The translations under genes were made by a program, and so were the position numbers. 16,456 nt of DNA from an uncultured Chlamydiae bacterium (GTDB taxonomy: Bacteria; Chlamydiota; Chlamydiia; Chlamydiales; Rhabdochlamydiaceae), in assembly GCA_903867585.1 (NCBI GenBank), contig CAIPRZ010000146.1, positions 1-16,456 of the forward strand, written 5' to 3'. Of this stretch, positions 15,766 through 16,456 are shown piece after piece. The notes under the pieces were generated by a model. That model did no database searches and was not told the origin of the DNA. It saw only the letters and a program-made list of their open reading frames with translations. The number at the start of each line of letters is the position of its first letter. Within the stretch, counting starts at the first letter, position 1.

Positions 15766-16456
15766 TGTTGTCTCCCAAATAATTGAAGAAGCAACCATTC
15801 CATGACCTCAGATAAAGGCTCATCAATACTGAAACAGGTTTGAGAATCAAGTCGATTGTTAATAATAAAATTCAGGATTTTTCTGTAGCTTCCCCCTTTA
15901 GAATGATCTAAAAATGGATGAAATCTTAATACTTGTAGATCCTGTTTAGAATTAGAAAAGAATAATTGTTTGATGAGTTCACACTCAAAAGCCAAACTAC
16001 CATTTTTATCTGATATACAGACCTGAAGAACCCTTAAATCTTTCTCTAAGTTATCGATAGAGTTGCTTGGTACCGTTAAAGCTTTATAGCGATCATAATG
16101 TAGACAAATTTTAGTCAGTAAGGCGTTTTGACCTTCAAGAAATAACGTATAAGGCTTTTCTATAAGAACCGACTCTATAAGAGCGTCACAGTCTTCATAC
16201 TGGCCTAATTGATTATATACTCTTGCAAGTTCAAGCTTCTCTTGAGGGCTTGTTGCATTTTTTAGAATTTCAGAAGCTTCAGTAAAACGGCACAGTTTGC
16301 GAAGGGTACGGCCGTAGAGAATTCTTTCAGTGGTATTATGCTTTTGTTTATAAGAAAGAAGCCTAATTAATTGAGAAGCGGCTAATTTTGTAGATTCATC
16401 ACCTAAGAAAATTTTTATCCCTTTAAATGCTTTTTGAAAGAGGTGGGCTGCAAGTC
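15762..16456 (-). CDS. TPR-like protein, 5' end beyond the window
   Basis: The frame is open without a stop from 15762 to the right edge, giving about 230 C-terminal residues of a longer protein. The visible part is helical. One segment reads L-A-R-V-Y-N-Q-L-G-Q-Y-E-D-C (about 16243-16202 on the minus strand) and another reads L-C-R-F-T-E-A-S-E-I-L; these match the helix pattern of tetratricopeptide repeats (G-Y/F followed by A/S/C at the helix crossings). Such repeats act as protein-docking scaffolds. The last 80 residues are not recognised as repeats. A TTG at 15995 could make a short 77-residue version, but the reading frame and repeat homology clearly continue upstream of it. The stop overlaps the next start as ATGA, so it is coupled to the vWA-like gene. 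Confidence 0.75.
   Translation of the reverse strand, partial: LAAHLFQKAFKGIKIFLGDESTKLAASQLIRLLSYKQKHNTTERILYGRTLRKLCRFTEASEILKNATSPQEKLELARVYNQLGQYEDCDALIESVLIEKPYTLFLEGQNALLTKICLHYDRYKALTVPSNSIDNLEKDLRVLQVCISDKNGSLAFECELIKQLFFSNSKQDLQVLRFHPFLDHSKGGSYRKILNFIINNRLDSQTCFSIDEPLSEVMEWLLLQLFGRQQ

Noticed and set aside
15766..15798. ATG at 15798 for the vWA-like protein
   Set aside because: The ATG at 15765 has a GGGAG at good spacing and forms an ATGA overlap with the upstream stop.

Overview
The window comes from an AT-rich bacterial chromosome, most likely of the phylum Chlamydiota and probably one of the amoeba-associated 'environmental' lineages rather than Chlamydia itself. The best evidence is the sigma factor gene. 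Its product carries the region 1.1, long 1.2-2.1 spacer and C-terminal end typical of chlamydial sigma-66. It sits near rpsT, and a compact type II secretion set (gspD-E-F-G plus a second pseudopilin) follows, an arrangement I recall from chlamydial genomes. Species and phylum are inferences from reading the sequence; no search was run.

Left part (1-4003). A helicase fragment of the DinG/XPD type (minus strand, 79-687) breaks off right after the conserved I-V-N sequence, before its DEAH box, so it looks like a pseudogene or a rearrangement junction. Upstream of it, and probably co-transcribed with it, is rpoD (696-2360), which has a recognisable promoter. Between rpoD and rpsT lie two convergent small genes whose 3' ends overlap: an unknown plus-strand ORF (2468-2854) and a minus-strand gene for a two-helix membrane protein that fits the DUF3592 pattern (2763-3269). 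rpsT (ribosomal protein S20) has a strong promoter whose -35 box lies inside the first codons of the divergent DUF3592 gene. A small three-helix membrane protein gene converges on rpsT, with a hairpin between them.

Middle part (4115-13720). A plus-strand, operon-like block holds a single-pass membrane protein gene (possible GspC-like role), gspD (secretin), gspE (ATPase), gspF (inner-membrane platform), gspG (major pseudopilin) and a second pseudopilin. Most junctions are tight (2 nt, an ATGA overlap, 11 nt, 41 nt and an overlap). A gene for a secreted protein of about 840 residues, made almost entirely of about 30 regular 24-residue MORN-type repeats, follows 95 nt later. Both pseudopilins lack the usual glycine before the prepilin cleavage site. 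The repeat protein has a signal peptide, so it is a reasonable but unproven candidate to pass through the neighbouring secretion system.

Right part (13717-16456, minus strand). Three closely packed genes run leftwards. The first is a TPR-like protein cut by the window edge. The second is a membrane-anchored protein with a TonB-like N-terminus, a long linker and a von Willebrand A-like domain with a degenerate metal site, starting in an ATGA overlap. The third is rsmD, the 16S rRNA guanine-N2 methyltransferase. rsmD and the repeat-protein gene converge with overlapping stop codons.

No rRNA, tRNA, CRISPR array, complete insertion sequence or replication origin was seen, and no stretch longer than 300 bases lacks a gene.
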